A stretch of 64,000 nt of DNA from Poriferisodalis sp963663635 (GCA_963663635.2 CAXXMY010000009.1:124001-188000); one strand, 5' to 3'; counted from the first letter of the stretch, positions 24,264 through 33,747 are shown. Notes: a model not told the origin generated them from the letters alone. A program made the numbers and translations.

Positions 24264-25124
24264 TTACTCGCCGCCGTCCGGCGTCGCCGCCGGCGAATCC
24301 AGCAGCGCTTCAAGCATCTTCTCGACGGATGCGCCTCGGGCATCTGGCCACATCCCGAGCCGTTGGTACACCTCGCTCGCAGCGCGGTGGAAACCGTCGG
24401 GGAGGCCTGCGGCCGCGAAGGTGTCCGCGATCTCGTCCATCTCGCCCGTCCAGCGCCACGCCTTGGGGGCAACGGCGACCGCGGTGTACGTCAATCGCTG
24501 TGACAAGCCGCTTTGCGATAGAGCCCACTCGGCGGACAGTTCGTCGGCCACGCCTTCGGCCGCAGCCAGCGCCGCCACCGACATCAACAGAGCACTGGTG
24601 CCCTTGGTCCACGACGCGTAGGCCATCTTCAACGCCGAGGCGGCGCCCGACCTGCCTCCAGGCAGCACACGGGGCTCCAATGCCGAACCTTCGAAGCGGG
24701 CAGCCACCCGGTCAGCGTTCGAGCCCGACAGATAGAGCCGTGTCGTCCCCGACTCCCTCGCCGGAGGGCCGATCAGGCTGCCATCGACGAAGTCCGCGAA
24801 GCGGACTGCGATCCGCCGGGCCGTAGCTGGCGACACTGCGTTCGCATCCACGTAGCAGCCCGCGAAGCCGGCGTCGGCCACGCTGTTGGCCAGCGCCTCG
24901 GCTCCATGGGGCGGGCAGACCGAGATCACGATGTCTGCGCCCGAGGCCATTGAGGCGATGTCGCCTGCGTCGGCAAGGCCAGCATCCGCCGCCCGCTCGC
25001 GGGTCGCGTCCGAACGACCCTCGCTGACCCACAGCACGGTGCCCGAGCACGCTGCCGCAACGGTCGCGCCCATGTCTCCCGGGTGCAGAATCCCGGTTAC
25101 TGACTTGTCCGGAGGCTCACACAC
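24264..25124 (-). CDS. NAD(P)-dependent oxidoreductase with DUF1932-type C-terminus
   Basis: 286-aa protein of the 6-phosphogluconate/3-hydroxyisobutyrate dehydrogenase superfamily. The N-terminal Rossmann domain carries GILHPGDMGATVAAA in place of the usual GxGxMG, then VISVCPPHGAEALA and YVDANAVSPAT. The C-terminal half (GGRSGAASALKMAYASWTKGTSALL...) matches the DUF1932 helical domain with the conserved Lys. It lies 25 nt behind livF and may be the last gene of that operon, possibly reducing or oxidising a compound the transporter imports. Confidence 0.75.
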   Translation of the reverse strand: MCEPPDKSVTGILHPGDMGATVAAACSGTVLWVSEGRSDATRERAADAGLADAGDIASMASGADIVISVCPPHGAEALANSVADAGFAGCYVDANAVSPATARRIAVRFADFVDGSLIGPPARESGTTRLYLSGSNADRVAARFEGSALEPRVLPGGRSGAASALKMAYASWTKGTSALLMSVAALAAAEGVADELSAEWALSQSGLSQRLTYTAVAVAPKAWRWTGEMDEIADTFAAAGLPDGFHRAASEVYQRLGMWPDARGASVEKMLEALLDSPAATPDGGE

Positions 25125-25149
25125 GGGTCCAGTCCTAGCAGCGGAGCCT

Positions 25150-25908
25150 CTATGCGGGCGTGCCGTCCTTGCCGCCGCCGAGATAGGAAGTGCGCAGGGC
25201 TGGGTTCGCCAGCAGGGCCTCGGCGGTGTCGTCGAGCACGACGCGGCCGGTCTGCAGCACCCAGCCTCGGTCGGCGATTGACAGCGCCATGTTGGCGTTC
25301 TGCTCGACCATGAACACGGTCATCCCGGCTTCGTGGATCTGGGAGATCAGCTCGAAATTCTGCTGCACCAACGCTGGCGCGAGACCCATCGACGGCTCGT
25401 CCATGAGCAGTACGCGGGGTTGGGACATGAGCGCTCGCCCGATCGCAACCATCTGCTGCTCGCCGCCTGACAGCGTGCCGGCCTTCTGGCCGAGGCGTTC
25501 CTTCACCCGGGGAAACAGATCGAAGACACGCTCGAGGTCCGCAGCGATGCCATCGCTGTCGTTGCGGAGGTATGCGCCAAGCTGCAGGTTCTCGCGCACC
25601 GTGAGCCGCTTGAACAGGCGTCGATTCTCGGGAACCATCGTGATGCCGCGGGCAACCCGGTAGCTCGTCGGGCGGTCGTTGACCACTTCGCCGTCGAGCA
25701 CGACCTCACCAGAGGTGGGCTTTAGCATTCCCAGCAGCGTCTTGAGCGTCGTGGACTTGCCGCTGGCGTTGCCGCCCAGCAGACACACCAGCTCGCCCTC
25801 GTAGATTGCCAAGTCGACGTCGCGCAGCGCATGCACGGCGCCGTAGTGCGCGTTCACCCTGCGCATCTCGAGCAGCGGGACGGCCGGGTCGGACCCCTGC
25901 TCATTCAT
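25150..25908 (-). CDS. livF: Branched-chain amino-acid-type ABC transporter ATPase LivF
   Basis: 252-aa ABC ATPase: Walker A GGNASGKST, signature LSGGEQQ, Walker B VLLMDEPSMGLAP and the switch His region MVEQNA, with the LivF-type VPENRRLFKRLTVRENL. Walker A has Asn-Ala where Gly-Pro/Asn-Gly is usual but keeps GKST. It is the second ATPase of a HAAT-family importer for branched-chain amino acids, amides or urea. The start overlaps the livG stop (ATGA). Confidence 0.93.
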   Translation of the reverse strand: MNEQGSDPAVPLLEMRRVNAHYGAVHALRDVDLAIYEGELVCLLGGNASGKSTTLKTLLGMLKPTSGEVVLDGEVVNDRPTSYRVARGITMVPENRRLFKRLTVRENLQLGAYLRNDSDGIAADLERVFDLFPRVKERLGQKAGTLSGGEQQMVAIGRALMSQPRVLLMDEPSMGLAPALVQQNFELISQIHEAGMTVFMVEQNANMALSIADRGWVLQTGRVVLDDTAEALLANPALRTSYLGGGKDGTPA

Positions 25909-26726
25909 GACGCTGCCGTCGCGTCACGGCCGAGGTAGGCCTCGATCACCTGGGGGTCCATCGACACATCGGCGTAGTCGCCCTCGGCGATCTTGGTGCC
26001 ATGGTCCAGCACCACGACGCGGTCAGAAACCTCGCGGACCACCTCCATGTCGTGCTCGATGACCACGATTGCGTAGCCCCACTCGTCGCGCAGCCGACCG
26101 ATCAGGCCCGTGAGCTCGGCCGACTCGGTGGGGTTCATGCCTGCGACGGGCTCGTCGAGCAGGATCAGCTTGGGCTGCGTTGCCATCGCACGAGCGATTT
26201 CCAACCGACGGCGGTTGGCATACGACAGGGTGAATGCGGGCTGGTCGAAGCGGTAGCCCACGAGGCGATTGCCGAAGTACGACAGCACCTCTTCTGCGCG
26301 CTGACGTATCTCTTGTTCCTCGCGGCGAAAGGCCTTCGTCCACAGCAGCGCCCCCACAACGCTTTGCCTGGTCCGGCAGTGCTGGGAGACCATCACGTTC
26401 TCGAGCACCGTCATGTTGGCGAACAACCGCACGTTCTGGAATGTCCTGGCAATGCCCCGCGACGTCACCCGGTTGGGGTCAAGCCCGATGAGCGACTCGC
26501 CCTCGAACAAAATGTCGCCCTCGGTGGCGGGCGCCGTGGCAGTGATCGCGTTGAACAGCGTGGTTTTGCCGGCGCCGTTCGGACCGATGATCGAGACGAT
26601 CTCGCCTGGGTAGACCGCGAGGTCCAGTCCGTCGAGCGCCTTGAGTCCGCCGAAGTCGACGCTGAGGCCCCGCGTCTCGAGGATCGGTTCTGCGGCGGTC
26701 GCGGCGGCGTCGGAGGCGTTGCTCAT
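25905..26726 (-). CDS. livG: Branched-chain amino-acid-type ABC transporter ATPase LivG
   Basis: 273-aa ABC ATPase: Walker A GPNGAGKTT, LSYANRRRLEIARA (the LivG-type signature), Walker B LILLDEPVAGMNP and switch His VIEHDM. LivG-type proteins have a long insertion between Walker A and signature, seen here as RGIARTFQNVRLFANMTVLENVM. Its ATG overlaps the livM stop and its stop overlaps the livF start, so the three are coupled. Confidence 0.94.
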   Translation of the reverse strand: MSNASDAAATAAEPILETRGLSVDFGGLKALDGLDLAVYPGEIVSIIGPNGAGKTTLFNAITATAPATEGDILFEGESLIGLDPNRVTSRGIARTFQNVRLFANMTVLENVMVSQHCRTRQSVVGALLWTKAFRREEQEIRQRAEEVLSYFGNRLVGYRFDQPAFTLSYANRRRLEIARAMATQPKLILLDEPVAGMNPTESAELTGLIGRLRDEWGYAIVVIEHDMEVVREVSDRVVVLDHGTKIAEGDYADVSMDPQVIEAYLGRDATAAS

Positions 26727-28588
26727 GCCGATGCTCCAGCCGACCGGTCGGCGGTACCACCGGTTCCGTTGGTGTTGCCGTCGTCATCGTCCACCTGGCC
26801 AGCCAGCCACGCGTCCTGGGCCATTTCTTCCTGGTGCAACTCACGTGTGCGGCGCGCGCTCGGGATGAGCCCTTCGGGTCGCGACAGCATCATCCACACC
26901 AGCAACGCCCCGTAGATCAGCAGCTTGAACTCGGAAAACTCAGCCAGCAGACCCGGCTGCTTGGGACCGCCGAGCACGCCGATGAGCACTGCAGAACCGG
27001 CAATGACGCCGACGATGCTGCCCATCCCGCCGAAGATCACCACCACGAGGATGACGATCGACACCAGGACGAGGAAGCTGGCCGGGAACACCGATCCGAC
27101 CTTGGCGGAGAAGATCGCACCGCTGAACGAACCGAGCACGGCGCCCACCACGAACGCCAGCAGCTTGACGTTGACGGTGTTGATGCCCATGGCCTCGGCA
27201 ACCGTCTCGTCTTCGCGTACCGCCATCCATGCCCGACCGATGCGCGACCGCTCCAGTCGCCACGAGACGTAGATGGCGATCGCACAGAAGGCGAGCACCA
27301 GGTAGAAGACGCTGCGCGGATCGGTGCCCGCCACTTCGGCAAGACCGAATATCTCTGCCCCTGGGATGTTGGTGATGCCCTGCGAGCCTCCGAACCATCC
27401 CGATAGCCAGTCCGACAGGAACAGCAGTCGGATGATCTCGCCGAAGCCGAGCGTGACGATGGCGAGGTAGTCGCCGCGCATTCGGATCACGGGCGCGCCG
27501 ATGAAAAGACCGACCAAACCGGTCACGATGACCACGCCGATGAGCGCAACGAACCAGGGCAGCTCCGGGTTGATCCGAGGCGAGGTGGCCGCAGTCAGCA
27601 CCGCTGCGGTGTAGCTGCCGACGGCGAAGAACGCGACGTATCCGAGATCGAGGATCCCCGCGAGCCCGACCACGATGTTCAGCCCAAGTGCCAGCAGCAC
27701 GAACAGGCCGACGTTTGCGAGCAGCTCGTTGGTGAGCTTGCCGGCGAACATCGGCAGGATCACCAGCAGTGCGCCGGTGCCTGCGATGAGCATCACATGG
27801 GCGCGCTGTCGCGCCGAGCCTTCGAGCTGATCGATGCGAGCTCTCGCTTTGCGCACCCGACCACGAGCGACGAATGCCAAAACGCCCACGCCCGCTGCCC
27901 CGACCAGCGCGCCGATCGGCGTCAGGCCTCCCCGAGAGGCATAGAACCAATCCGTGAGCGCGTCGATCCCCATTCCCTCGGCGAGATCTTCGACCAGGGA
28001 CTCGAGCAACGCCGCGCCCAAGACCGTGAGCACCATGGTCCACAGAACACGTCGGGCGACCGGGTGGAGCACCCGCAACAGCCCTGCGGCGGCTCCGACT
28101 GCGGCACCGATCACCAGCCAGATGAACACGGCGAATGCCGTGCCGCGGCCGAACGCCAGCAGATCGGCCAGGATCGGGCTCCAGTTGACCAGCGGCTCGC
28201 GCAGGTCGAAGTTCGCGAGCAAGATCGCCAGCAGCGACAGCCCGCCGCCCGCGAGCGCGCCGCCCAGGGCGCCGCCGACGATTTCGTGAGCGCCGGCAGC
28301 ATGGTACGGAACGCCTTCGCGACGGACCTGCTGTCCGACGCGGTGGCTCATCGCCAACGGGACAATGACCAGCGACAAGTAGCCGAGGCTCAGCAACCCT
28401 TCGATGAGGGTTCTGCCGTCGAGCCGTACCGGCATGTTCGACAGCGAGATGAAGAACTGGGCCAAAATGGCCACGGCGCCCATGCGGGCGATGCGACGCC
28501 AGTCCTGCGCGAACACAGGCCTCGGCGGCGCCGCGGCGCCCACAGCCGCAGAGGTCGTCGCCGCAGCAGGAGTCGCCCCGGCGCTCAC
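26723..28588 (-). CDS. livM: LivM permease with a long extra N-terminal membrane domain
   Basis: 621-aa inner-membrane permease, nearly twice the usual LivM length. The C-terminal ~330 residues are classical LivM (LNIVVGLAGILDLGYVAFFAVGSYT, RMRGDYLAIVTLGFGEIIR, MAVREDETVAEAMGINTVNVKL, GGMGSIVGVIAGSAVL). The first ~290 residues form a separate block with about six hydrophobic helices (VAILAQFFISLSNMPV, GYLSLVIVPLAMS and others) plus a positively charged VRKARARID linker. A hydrophilic Asp/Gly/Asn tail ends the protein. The GTG start overlaps the livH stop (GTGA). Confidence 0.9.
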   Translation of the reverse strand: MSAGATPAAATTSAAVGAAAPPRPVFAQDWRRIARMGAVAILAQFFISLSNMPVRLDGRTLIEGLLSLGYLSLVIVPLAMSHRVGQQVRREGVPYHAAGAHEIVGGALGGALAGGGLSLLAILLANFDLREPLVNWSPILADLLAFGRGTAFAVFIWLVIGAAVGAAAGLLRVLHPVARRVLWTMVLTVLGAALLESLVEDLAEGMGIDALTDWFYASRGGLTPIGALVGAAGVGVLAFVARGRVRKARARIDQLEGSARQRAHVMLIAGTGALLVILPMFAGKLTNELLANVGLFVLLALGLNIVVGLAGILDLGYVAFFAVGSYTAAVLTAATSPRINPELPWFVALIGVVIVTGLVGLFIGAPVIRMRGDYLAIVTLGFGEIIRLLFLSDWLSGWFGGSQGITNIPGAEIFGLAEVAGTDPRSVFYLVLAFCAIAIYVSWRLERSRIGRAWMAVREDETVAEAMGINTVNVKLLAFVVGAVLGSFSGAIFSAKVGSVFPASFLVLVSIVILVVVIFGGMGSIVGVIAGSAVLIGVLGGPKQPGLLAEFSEFKLLIYGALLVWMMLSRPEGLIPSARRTRELHQEEMAQDAWLAGQVDDDDGNTNGTGGTADRSAGASA

Positions 28589-29742
28589 GCCCGGTCCTCC
28601 CCCGGCAGTCGCTCGCCGAACAAGCCCGCGGGCCGCACCAGCAGCACGATGATCAGCATCGAGAACGCCACCGCATCCCTCAGCTGAGACACGCCGCTGA
28701 CGCCGAGGGGCTCGAGGATGACCAGTGGGCCCACCGACTCGGCGACACCGATCGAGAGCCCGCCTGCCATCGCACCGCCCAGGTGCCCGATGCCGCCCAC
28801 CACTGCCGCGCTGAACGCCTTGATGCCCGGAAGGAACCCGGTGGTATGGATCACGCTGCGGAACAGGATCCCCCACAGGATTCCGGCCATCCCCGCCATC
28901 GCACCGCCGACGGCGAACACCTTCACGATGGTGCGGTTGACGTTGATGCCCATGAGCGCCGCTATCTCGGCGTCCTCGGCCACGGCCCGCATCGCCTTGC
29001 CGGTCTTGGTGCGATCGACGTAGTACCACAGGGCCGCCATCGACGCAGCTGCGACGACCACGACGAGGATCTTGCCTCCCTCGACCTGCAGGAATGTGTG
29101 CTTGGCCTTCACCCAATCCGGCACGTCGGGGTACGACTTGCTGGCCGGGCCGAGCAGGACAACCGACGCGTTCTGGAGGAAGAACGACACGCCGATGGAC
29201 GTGATAAGCGGAATCAGTCGTGGCGCGCCGCGCAGCGGCCGGTACGCAACGCGCTCCATGACGACCGCAGTGAGCGTTGACACGATGATGGAGACGACGA
29301 CGATGAACACGAGCGAGCCGATGAAGTTCGACTCCCACAAGCCGGCGTCGGCCAGCTTGTTCGAGGTGATCATGCCCGTCATCGCGCCCACCATGAACAC
29401 CTCGCCGTGCGCGAAGTTGATGAAGCCCAGCACCCCGTAGACCATCGAGTAGCCCAGAGCGATCAGTCCGTACATCGACCCCTGGGCAACGCCCGACACC
29501 ACAAGGCCTCTGATTTGGGCCGCCGTAAGGCCCGTAGCGTCGGGATTGGCCCAGCGAGCGAACGGATTATCCGGGTTGATCTCCTGGGCAATGAACGCCA
29601 GCAGCCCAACCCCCACGACGATGAGCACTGTCACTCGCAGGATCGCGAGGAACCAGTCGATCCTCGTGCGGTGGCCCCCGTGCTGAACGCGGGGTTGTCC
29701 ACGCGGGGTGCCCCGTGTTGGGGCACCCCGTTTGAGTGTCAC
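28585..29742 (-). CDS. livH: Branched-chain amino-acid-type ABC transporter permease LivH
   Basis: 385-aa permease: VSGVAQGSMYGLIALGYSMVYGVLGFINFAHGEVFMVG is the LivH hallmark, followed by ERVAYRPLRG, IGVSFFLQN and AFSAAVVGGIGHLGGA. About eight helices. An Arg/Gly/Pro-rich cytosolic start of ~28 residues precedes the first helix; a strong RNA hairpin lies within its codons. It pairs with LivM to form the channel. The binding protein gene is 63 nt upstream. Confidence 0.93.
   Translation of the reverse strand: MTLKRGAPTRGTPRGQPRVQHGGHRTRIDWFLAILRVTVLIVVGVGLLAFIAQEINPDNPFARWANPDATGLTAAQIRGLVVSGVAQGSMYGLIALGYSMVYGVLGFINFAHGEVFMVGAMTGMITSNKLADAGLWESNFIGSLVFIVVVSIIVSTLTAVVMERVAYRPLRGAPRLIPLITSIGVSFFLQNASVVLLGPASKSYPDVPDWVKAKHTFLQVEGGKILVVVVAAASMAALWYYVDRTKTGKAMRAVAEDAEIAALMGINVNRTIVKVFAVGGAMAGMAGILWGILFRSVIHTTGFLPGIKAFSAAVVGGIGHLGGAMAGGLSIGVAESVGPLVILEPLGVSGVSQLRDAVAFSMLIIVLLVRPAGLFGERLPGEDRA
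29704..29730 (-). promoter_or_regulatory. Strong hairpin at the start of livH
   Basis: CGGGGTGCCCC, 5-nt loop, GGGGCACCCCG: an 11-bp perfect stem 9 nt after the livH start codon. It could attenuate livHMGF relative to the binding protein gene, or stabilise the upstream mRNA. Confidence 0.45.
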
Positions 29743-29805
29743 AGAATTGACCCTAGAAGGCTGGCTTGCGTCGAACCAGTTCTTGTGCGGAACGCCTCAT
29801 CTCAC

Positions 29806-31068
29806 TCAGGGAGCGAAAGAGAACACGACGTTCTCCATGCTGGCCTCGGCGTTGGCCTCGCCGCCGATGTTCTGCACGACGGTGATCCTGGCTGCGCCGC
29901 AATCGCCGAACTCGTCGCAGCTGATCGTGCCGATCAGGCCGCTGTAACCGCTGACGCTATTGAGGTGATCGCGTACACCCTGGCGGTCGATCACAAGCGT
30001 GTCGCCCTCGAGATACGACGCAGCTGCAATCGCGTCGAGCAGCAGCGTGGTGGCGTCGTAGCCGTGCGCCCAGAAGGGTGCTGCGGGCTTCTCGCCGTAG
30101 AGCTCCTCGTACTTCGACAGGAAATCGTCGGCGGTCTTGCCAGTGCTCTCGTTGACATTGTCACCGAAGCGCGTGTCGGGACCGGAGAAGTACATGCCTT
30201 CGGTCTGCGACAGCGCCAGGTAGTTCGTGTTGAGCAAGCCGTCCGCAGCAAGCAGGACAGTGTTCTCCAGTCCTGGGACTCCAGCCGCTTGGTCGGCGAT
30301 GAAGTCGCCGGCCGGCTGGAAGATCGGGAAGAACAGTGCCTCGGGGCTGCCCGCAGCGATCTCGGTGAGCGCCGGCACCATGTCGGTGTCGTCCTTGTTC
30401 ACTGCGGTGAAGCCGGTCACCGTGCCGCCCTCTGCCTTGAACGCGTCGGCGAACGCTTGCGCGAGACCCTGGGTGTAGGGGTCGCCGTCATGAATGGCGG
30501 CTGCGGTGGTGAGCCCCAGCTCGCCATAGACGAACTTGGCCATCGCAGCGCCTTGGAACAAGTCATTGTGTGCGGTGCGGTAGTAGCCGACGTTGTAGTT
30601 CTCGCCCTGTGTTCCGAGCAGATCCGAGGTCAGCGCAGGCGATGTGTTCCCGCCGGAGATCAGCACCATTCCGGCATCAGTGATGAGCGGTGCTGCGGCG
30701 ACCGCCGCTCCCGAACACGAAGTGCCGATCACGCCGATCACATCCTCGTCGGCGACGATGGACTGGGCTGCAGCCTGACCGCCGTCGTTCGAGCAAAGAT
30801 CGTCGAGCGTTGTGCCCAGATCTACGTCGAAGCCTTGGATCGGGCCGTAGTCCTCGATGGCGAGAATCGTCGAGCGTTCGAGCGGCAGACCGAGGAACGC
30901 AACGTCGCCGGTGATCGCCTCAAGTGATCGGATCTGGATGGCATCACCGGTCTCCACTTCGACAGCGCCGAGCGCGCCGGCTTCGGGTCGGTCTTCGCCG
31001 CCGCAGGCGGCAGCAAGGAGCGAGATAGCGAACAATGACGCCAACAGCGTCCGGAGCTTTCGTTTCAT
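29806..31068 (-). CDS. ABC transporter substrate-binding lipoprotein (LivJ/LivK type)
   Basis: 420-aa periplasm/cell-surface binding protein of the Peripla_BP_6 type. A lipoprotein signal peptide (MKRKLRTLLASLFAISLL) ends in lipobox LAAAC. The mature part shows DLGTTLDDLCSNDGG, VIGVIGTSCSGAAVAAAPL, MVLISGGNTSPALT and FWAHGYDATTLLLDAI. The ATG at 31068 has GAGGAC at about 6 nt spacing. It heads the liv operon; ligand not readable, though branched-chain amino acids, amides or short carboxylates are usual. Confidence 0.92.
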   Translation of the reverse strand: MKRKLRTLLASLFAISLLAAACGGEDRPEAGALGAVEVETGDAIQIRSLEAITGDVAFLGLPLERSTILAIEDYGPIQGFDVDLGTTLDDLCSNDGGQAAAQSIVADEDVIGVIGTSCSGAAVAAAPLITDAGMVLISGGNTSPALTSDLLGTQGENYNVGYYRTAHNDLFQGAAMAKFVYGELGLTTAAAIHDGDPYTQGLAQAFADAFKAEGGTVTGFTAVNKDDTDMVPALTEIAAGSPEALFFPIFQPAGDFIADQAAGVPGLENTVLLAADGLLNTNYLALSQTEGMYFSGPDTRFGDNVNESTGKTADDFLSKYEELYGEKPAAPFWAHGYDATTLLLDAIAAASYLEGDTLVIDRQGVRDHLNSVSGYSGLIGTISCDEFGDCGAARITVVQNIGGEANAEASMENVVFSFAP

Positions 31069-31240
31069 GCGCTTGTCCTCCCAGATGAATTTGCCTGGTG
31101 AACCTCTGTCGGCGGCCTCGCGCGCATGACGCTCTGAGCCGCACCTCAGTCGGCACATTGTGTCTTGGCGCCGACGCGGGTCACCGAGCTGGATACATTT
31201 GGACCGACCCTAGATCACTGCTGCGTGGTAAACGGACCAT

Positions 31241-32116
31241 ATGCCCTCCACACACGGCGGGGCGTGGGGGCGGCGGATCTCGCCCGAAGCGCTGTTCGCG
31301 GCCGGAGCCATCTCGCAGTATCTCGGTGCCGCGACTGCACTCGAGCTGTTCGACGATCTGGCCCCCACCACAGTGGCGTTGCTGCGCGTTGCGGGCGCCG
31401 GGGCAGTGCTGGTGCTACTGCGGCGATCGTGGCGGCGATCGTGGTCGCGAGCCGACCTGGGCTGGACGGCTGCGTTCGGCATCGCGCTGGCGTTGATGAA
31501 CCTCTTCTTCTACCTGGCCATCGCCCGGGTGCCACTCGGCAACTCGGTGGCCATCGAGTTCATCGGACCCATCGCCGTCGCGGCGCTGGGCACCCGAACC
31601 GTTCGTTCTGGATGGGCCTTGGCGCTCGCCATCGCCGGCGTGGGGACATTGGCTGGCTTCTCGCCTCCGTCGGCCCAGGTCGGAGCCCTATTCTCACTGA
31701 TCGCGGGCGCATTGTGGGCTGGTTACATCGTGCTCGGCAACCGTGTTGCGCGCTCGGGAACTGCCGTCGACGGTCTCGGTGTGGGAATGCTCATCGGCGC
31801 CGCGGTGATCGCCCCCGCCGGCATCGGCGACGTGGGCACCGCTATCGCCGCACCAGTGCTGCTGGCTGGGGGCGTCGCAGCAGGAGTGCTCTCAAACGTC
31901 ATCCCGTACGGCATTGACCAACTCGTGATGCAGCGACTGCCACGAGCCCGCTTCGCACTGCTGCAGGCCATGCTGCCGGTCACGGCGTCGCTCATCGGCG
32001 TGGTGTGGCTCTCCCAGATACCGAACCTGCGCGAGGCGGCGGGCATCGTGGCTGTCGTCGCTGCCATCGTCGTCAACCGAACCTCGGAGCGGCCTCCGAG
32101 CGACCTCGTGCCATAG
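31241..32116 (+). CDS. EamA/RhtA-family exporter
   Basis: 291-aa ten-helix membrane protein of the drug/metabolite transporter superfamily. Two EamA repeats are visible; VALLRVAGAGAVLVLL, AIARVPLGNSVAIEFIGPIAVAAL and NVIPYGIDQLVMQRLPRARFALLQAMLPVTASLIGVVWL are close to RhtA, the threonine/homoserine exporter. It is divergent from the liv operon across 172 bp, which holds no other gene. Confidence 0.9.
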   Translation: MPSTHGGAWGRRISPEALFAAGAISQYLGAATALELFDDLAPTTVALLRVAGAGAVLVLLRRSWRRSWSRADLGWTAAFGIALALMNLFFYLAIARVPLGNSVAIEFIGPIAVAALGTRTVRSGWALALAIAGVGTLAGFSPPSAQVGALFSLIAGALWAGYIVLGNRVARSGTAVDGLGVGMLIGAAVIAPAGIGDVGTAIAAPVLLAGGVAAGVLSNVIPYGIDQLVMQRLPRARFALLQAMLPVTASLIGVVWLSQIPNLREAAGIVAVVAAIVVNRTSERPPSDLVP

Positions 32117-32142
32117 GAGGCCGAGCCCCTTCGAACAAGCCC

Positions 32143-32904
32143 TCAGAACAGTGGGTTGCGCCAGGTGCCCGCCGCGGCTAGCGCTCCAATGAACGCCGCG
32201 GCGCCGATCAATGTGAGCAGGGCCCACACCAAATACGGCGAGCGACGCGTCCGCGTCTCGACGGTGAGCTCCCCGGAGAGCCGCTCCGCCAGCGTCGGAG
32301 GGTGTCGGCGGCGGCGTGTGTCGCCGATCGCGACGCCGCACAGTGCCCCAGCCACCAGGCCTCCGAGGTGCCCGCCGATCGAGATGTCGGGAATCAGGAA
32401 CGACAGGGCGACGTTGATGAGAATGAGGCTGCCCAGGCCATCCCGCCAAGGATTCCCTCCTCGCAGCAGTTCGACGAGATACGCAGCACCCATCAACCCA
32501 TACACCGCGCCGGATGCGCCAACTGCTGCCACATCTGGGCGCAACAGCAGCGCTCCGGCCGACCCTCCGATGAGCGACACCGCATAGATGCCGACAAGCA
32601 AGGCCCGCCCGGTGGCCCCTTCGAGCCGGCGGCCCAACAGGTACAGCACGAGCATGTTGAACAGCAGATGCCGTAGGTCGATGTGCAGGAACGTCCCGGT
32701 GACGATGCGCCACCACTCACCCAGCTCGGCGATGTACGGACCGAATGTGGCGTATCCGTCGAGGACCGAGTACCGCAGCGATACTCGGGTGAACGGCACC
32801 GCCCGGCCGAGCTGGTGCGTCAGCGCGAACGCGGCCACGGAGATTCCGCCCAGCACCAGCGTCGCCACGGGCTGCACTCCGCCTCGACCGCCCAGCCCTC
32901 GCAC
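32143..32904 (-). CDS. Rhomboid-family intramembrane serine protease
   Basis: 253-aa six-helix membrane protein. The catalytic dyad is visible as Ser in VGASGAVYGLMGA and His in GGHLGGLVAGAL, with the upstream HIDLRHLLFNMLVLYLLGR segment of helix 2. It cleaves membrane proteins within or near their transmembrane segments. The GTG at 32904 is chosen because TAAGGT lies 8 nt upstream; the longer frame from 32946 has no such signal. It converges with the EamA gene. Confidence 0.92.
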   Translation of the reverse strand: MRGLGGRGGVQPVATLVLGGISVAAFALTHQLGRAVPFTRVSLRYSVLDGYATFGPYIAELGEWWRIVTGTFLHIDLRHLLFNMLVLYLLGRRLEGATGRALLVGIYAVSLIGGSAGALLLRPDVAAVGASGAVYGLMGAAYLVELLRGGNPWRDGLGSLILINVALSFLIPDISIGGHLGGLVAGALCGVAIGDTRRRRHPPTLAERLSGELTVETRTRRSPYLVWALLTLIGAAAFIGALAAAGTWRNPLF

Positions 32905-32912
32905 GGCTCCGA

Positions 32913-32918
32913 ACCTTA
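32913..32918 (-). promoter_or_regulatory. -10 box for leaderless rhomboid transcript
   Basis: TAAGGT on the minus strand, 8 nt before the GTG at 32904. Confidence 0.5.
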
Positions 32919-33013
32919 GAACCCGCACGGGTGCAGATTGATGCACACCGGAGTACCTTGCGCGATGCCGAGCATTTCAGATCCTCTCGGCTGACGGTGA
33001 GGAGCGCGACCCC

Positions 33014-33739
33014 ATGGTGACATTGCAGGAGGTGATGGAGCAGCTGGAGGCTGTCGGCACAGCACAGAACCGCAAGGTGTACGCACGCCATGGTGCTGCC
33101 GAGCCGATGTTCGGCGTGAGCTACAAAGAACTCGGCCGTATCGGGAAGCCCCTGCGCACCGACCACGATCTCGCAGCCAAGCTCTGGGAGAGCGGCAACC
33201 ATGACGCGCGAGTCCTCTCGCTGCGGGTAGCGGATGCCTCGGCGATGACCAAGACGCTCGCTCGTCGCTGGCTGCGAGACGTCGACAACTATGTGCTTGC
33301 CGAGGGGCTGGGAGGTCTGCTGTCGCAGTCTGCGGTGGCGCGCGACCTCAGCGACGATTGGCGTGATTCACCCTCTGAATGGCCGGCGTCGGTGGGTTGG
33401 TTCATCGTGACATGCACTGCCGAGCAGGCTGACGTGTGGTCTGCGGTCGAGTTGCGCAGCCTGGTCGGCCAGATCGAGGCTGAGATCGCCGATCGGCCGA
33501 ATCGGGTCCGGCACGAGATGAACGGCGCTTTGATCGCGATCGCCCTGCGGGACGGCAGTCTGCGCCGTTCAGTCCTTGAAGCTGCCGCGCGCATCGGTCC
33601 GGTGCAGGTCGATCACGGCCAGACCGGCTGCCAGACCCCCGATATCGCCCCCTACATCGAGCGCACCCTCGCGCACCGAGCCAAGATGGCCGCCCGCCGG
33701 GCCAGTAACTCCACGTCCAGGGTGGAAACCGCGGGCTGA
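33014..33739 (+). CDS. DNA alkylation repair family protein (AlkD-like HEAT repeats)
   Basis: 241-aa all-helical protein. FGVSYKELGRIGKPLRTDHDLAAKLWESGNHDARVLSLRVAD matches the start of the DNA alkylation repair (PF08713) family, whose AlkC/AlkD members excise N3- and N7-alkylated purines. The later WPASVGWFIVTCTAEQ and EAEIADRPNRVRHEMNGALIAIALRD continue the helical pairs. GGAG lies about 9 nt before the ATG. Many relatives have lost glycosylase residues; catalytic competence is not verified. Confidence 0.85.
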   Translation: MVTLQEVMEQLEAVGTAQNRKVYARHGAAEPMFGVSYKELGRIGKPLRTDHDLAAKLWESGNHDARVLSLRVADASAMTKTLARRWLRDVDNYVLAEGLGGLLSQSAVARDLSDDWRDSPSEWPASVGWFIVTCTAEQADVWSAVELRSLVGQIEAEIADRPNRVRHEMNGALIAIALRDGSLRRSVLEAAARIGPVQVDHGQTGCQTPDIAPYIERTLAHRAKMAARRASNSTSRVETAG

Positions 33740-33747
33740 CACGCTGC

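Noticed and set aside
26723..29338. 871-codon frame joining livM with part of livH
   Set aside because: The N-terminal part is livH read in the wrong frame; livM begins at the GTG overlapping the livH stop.
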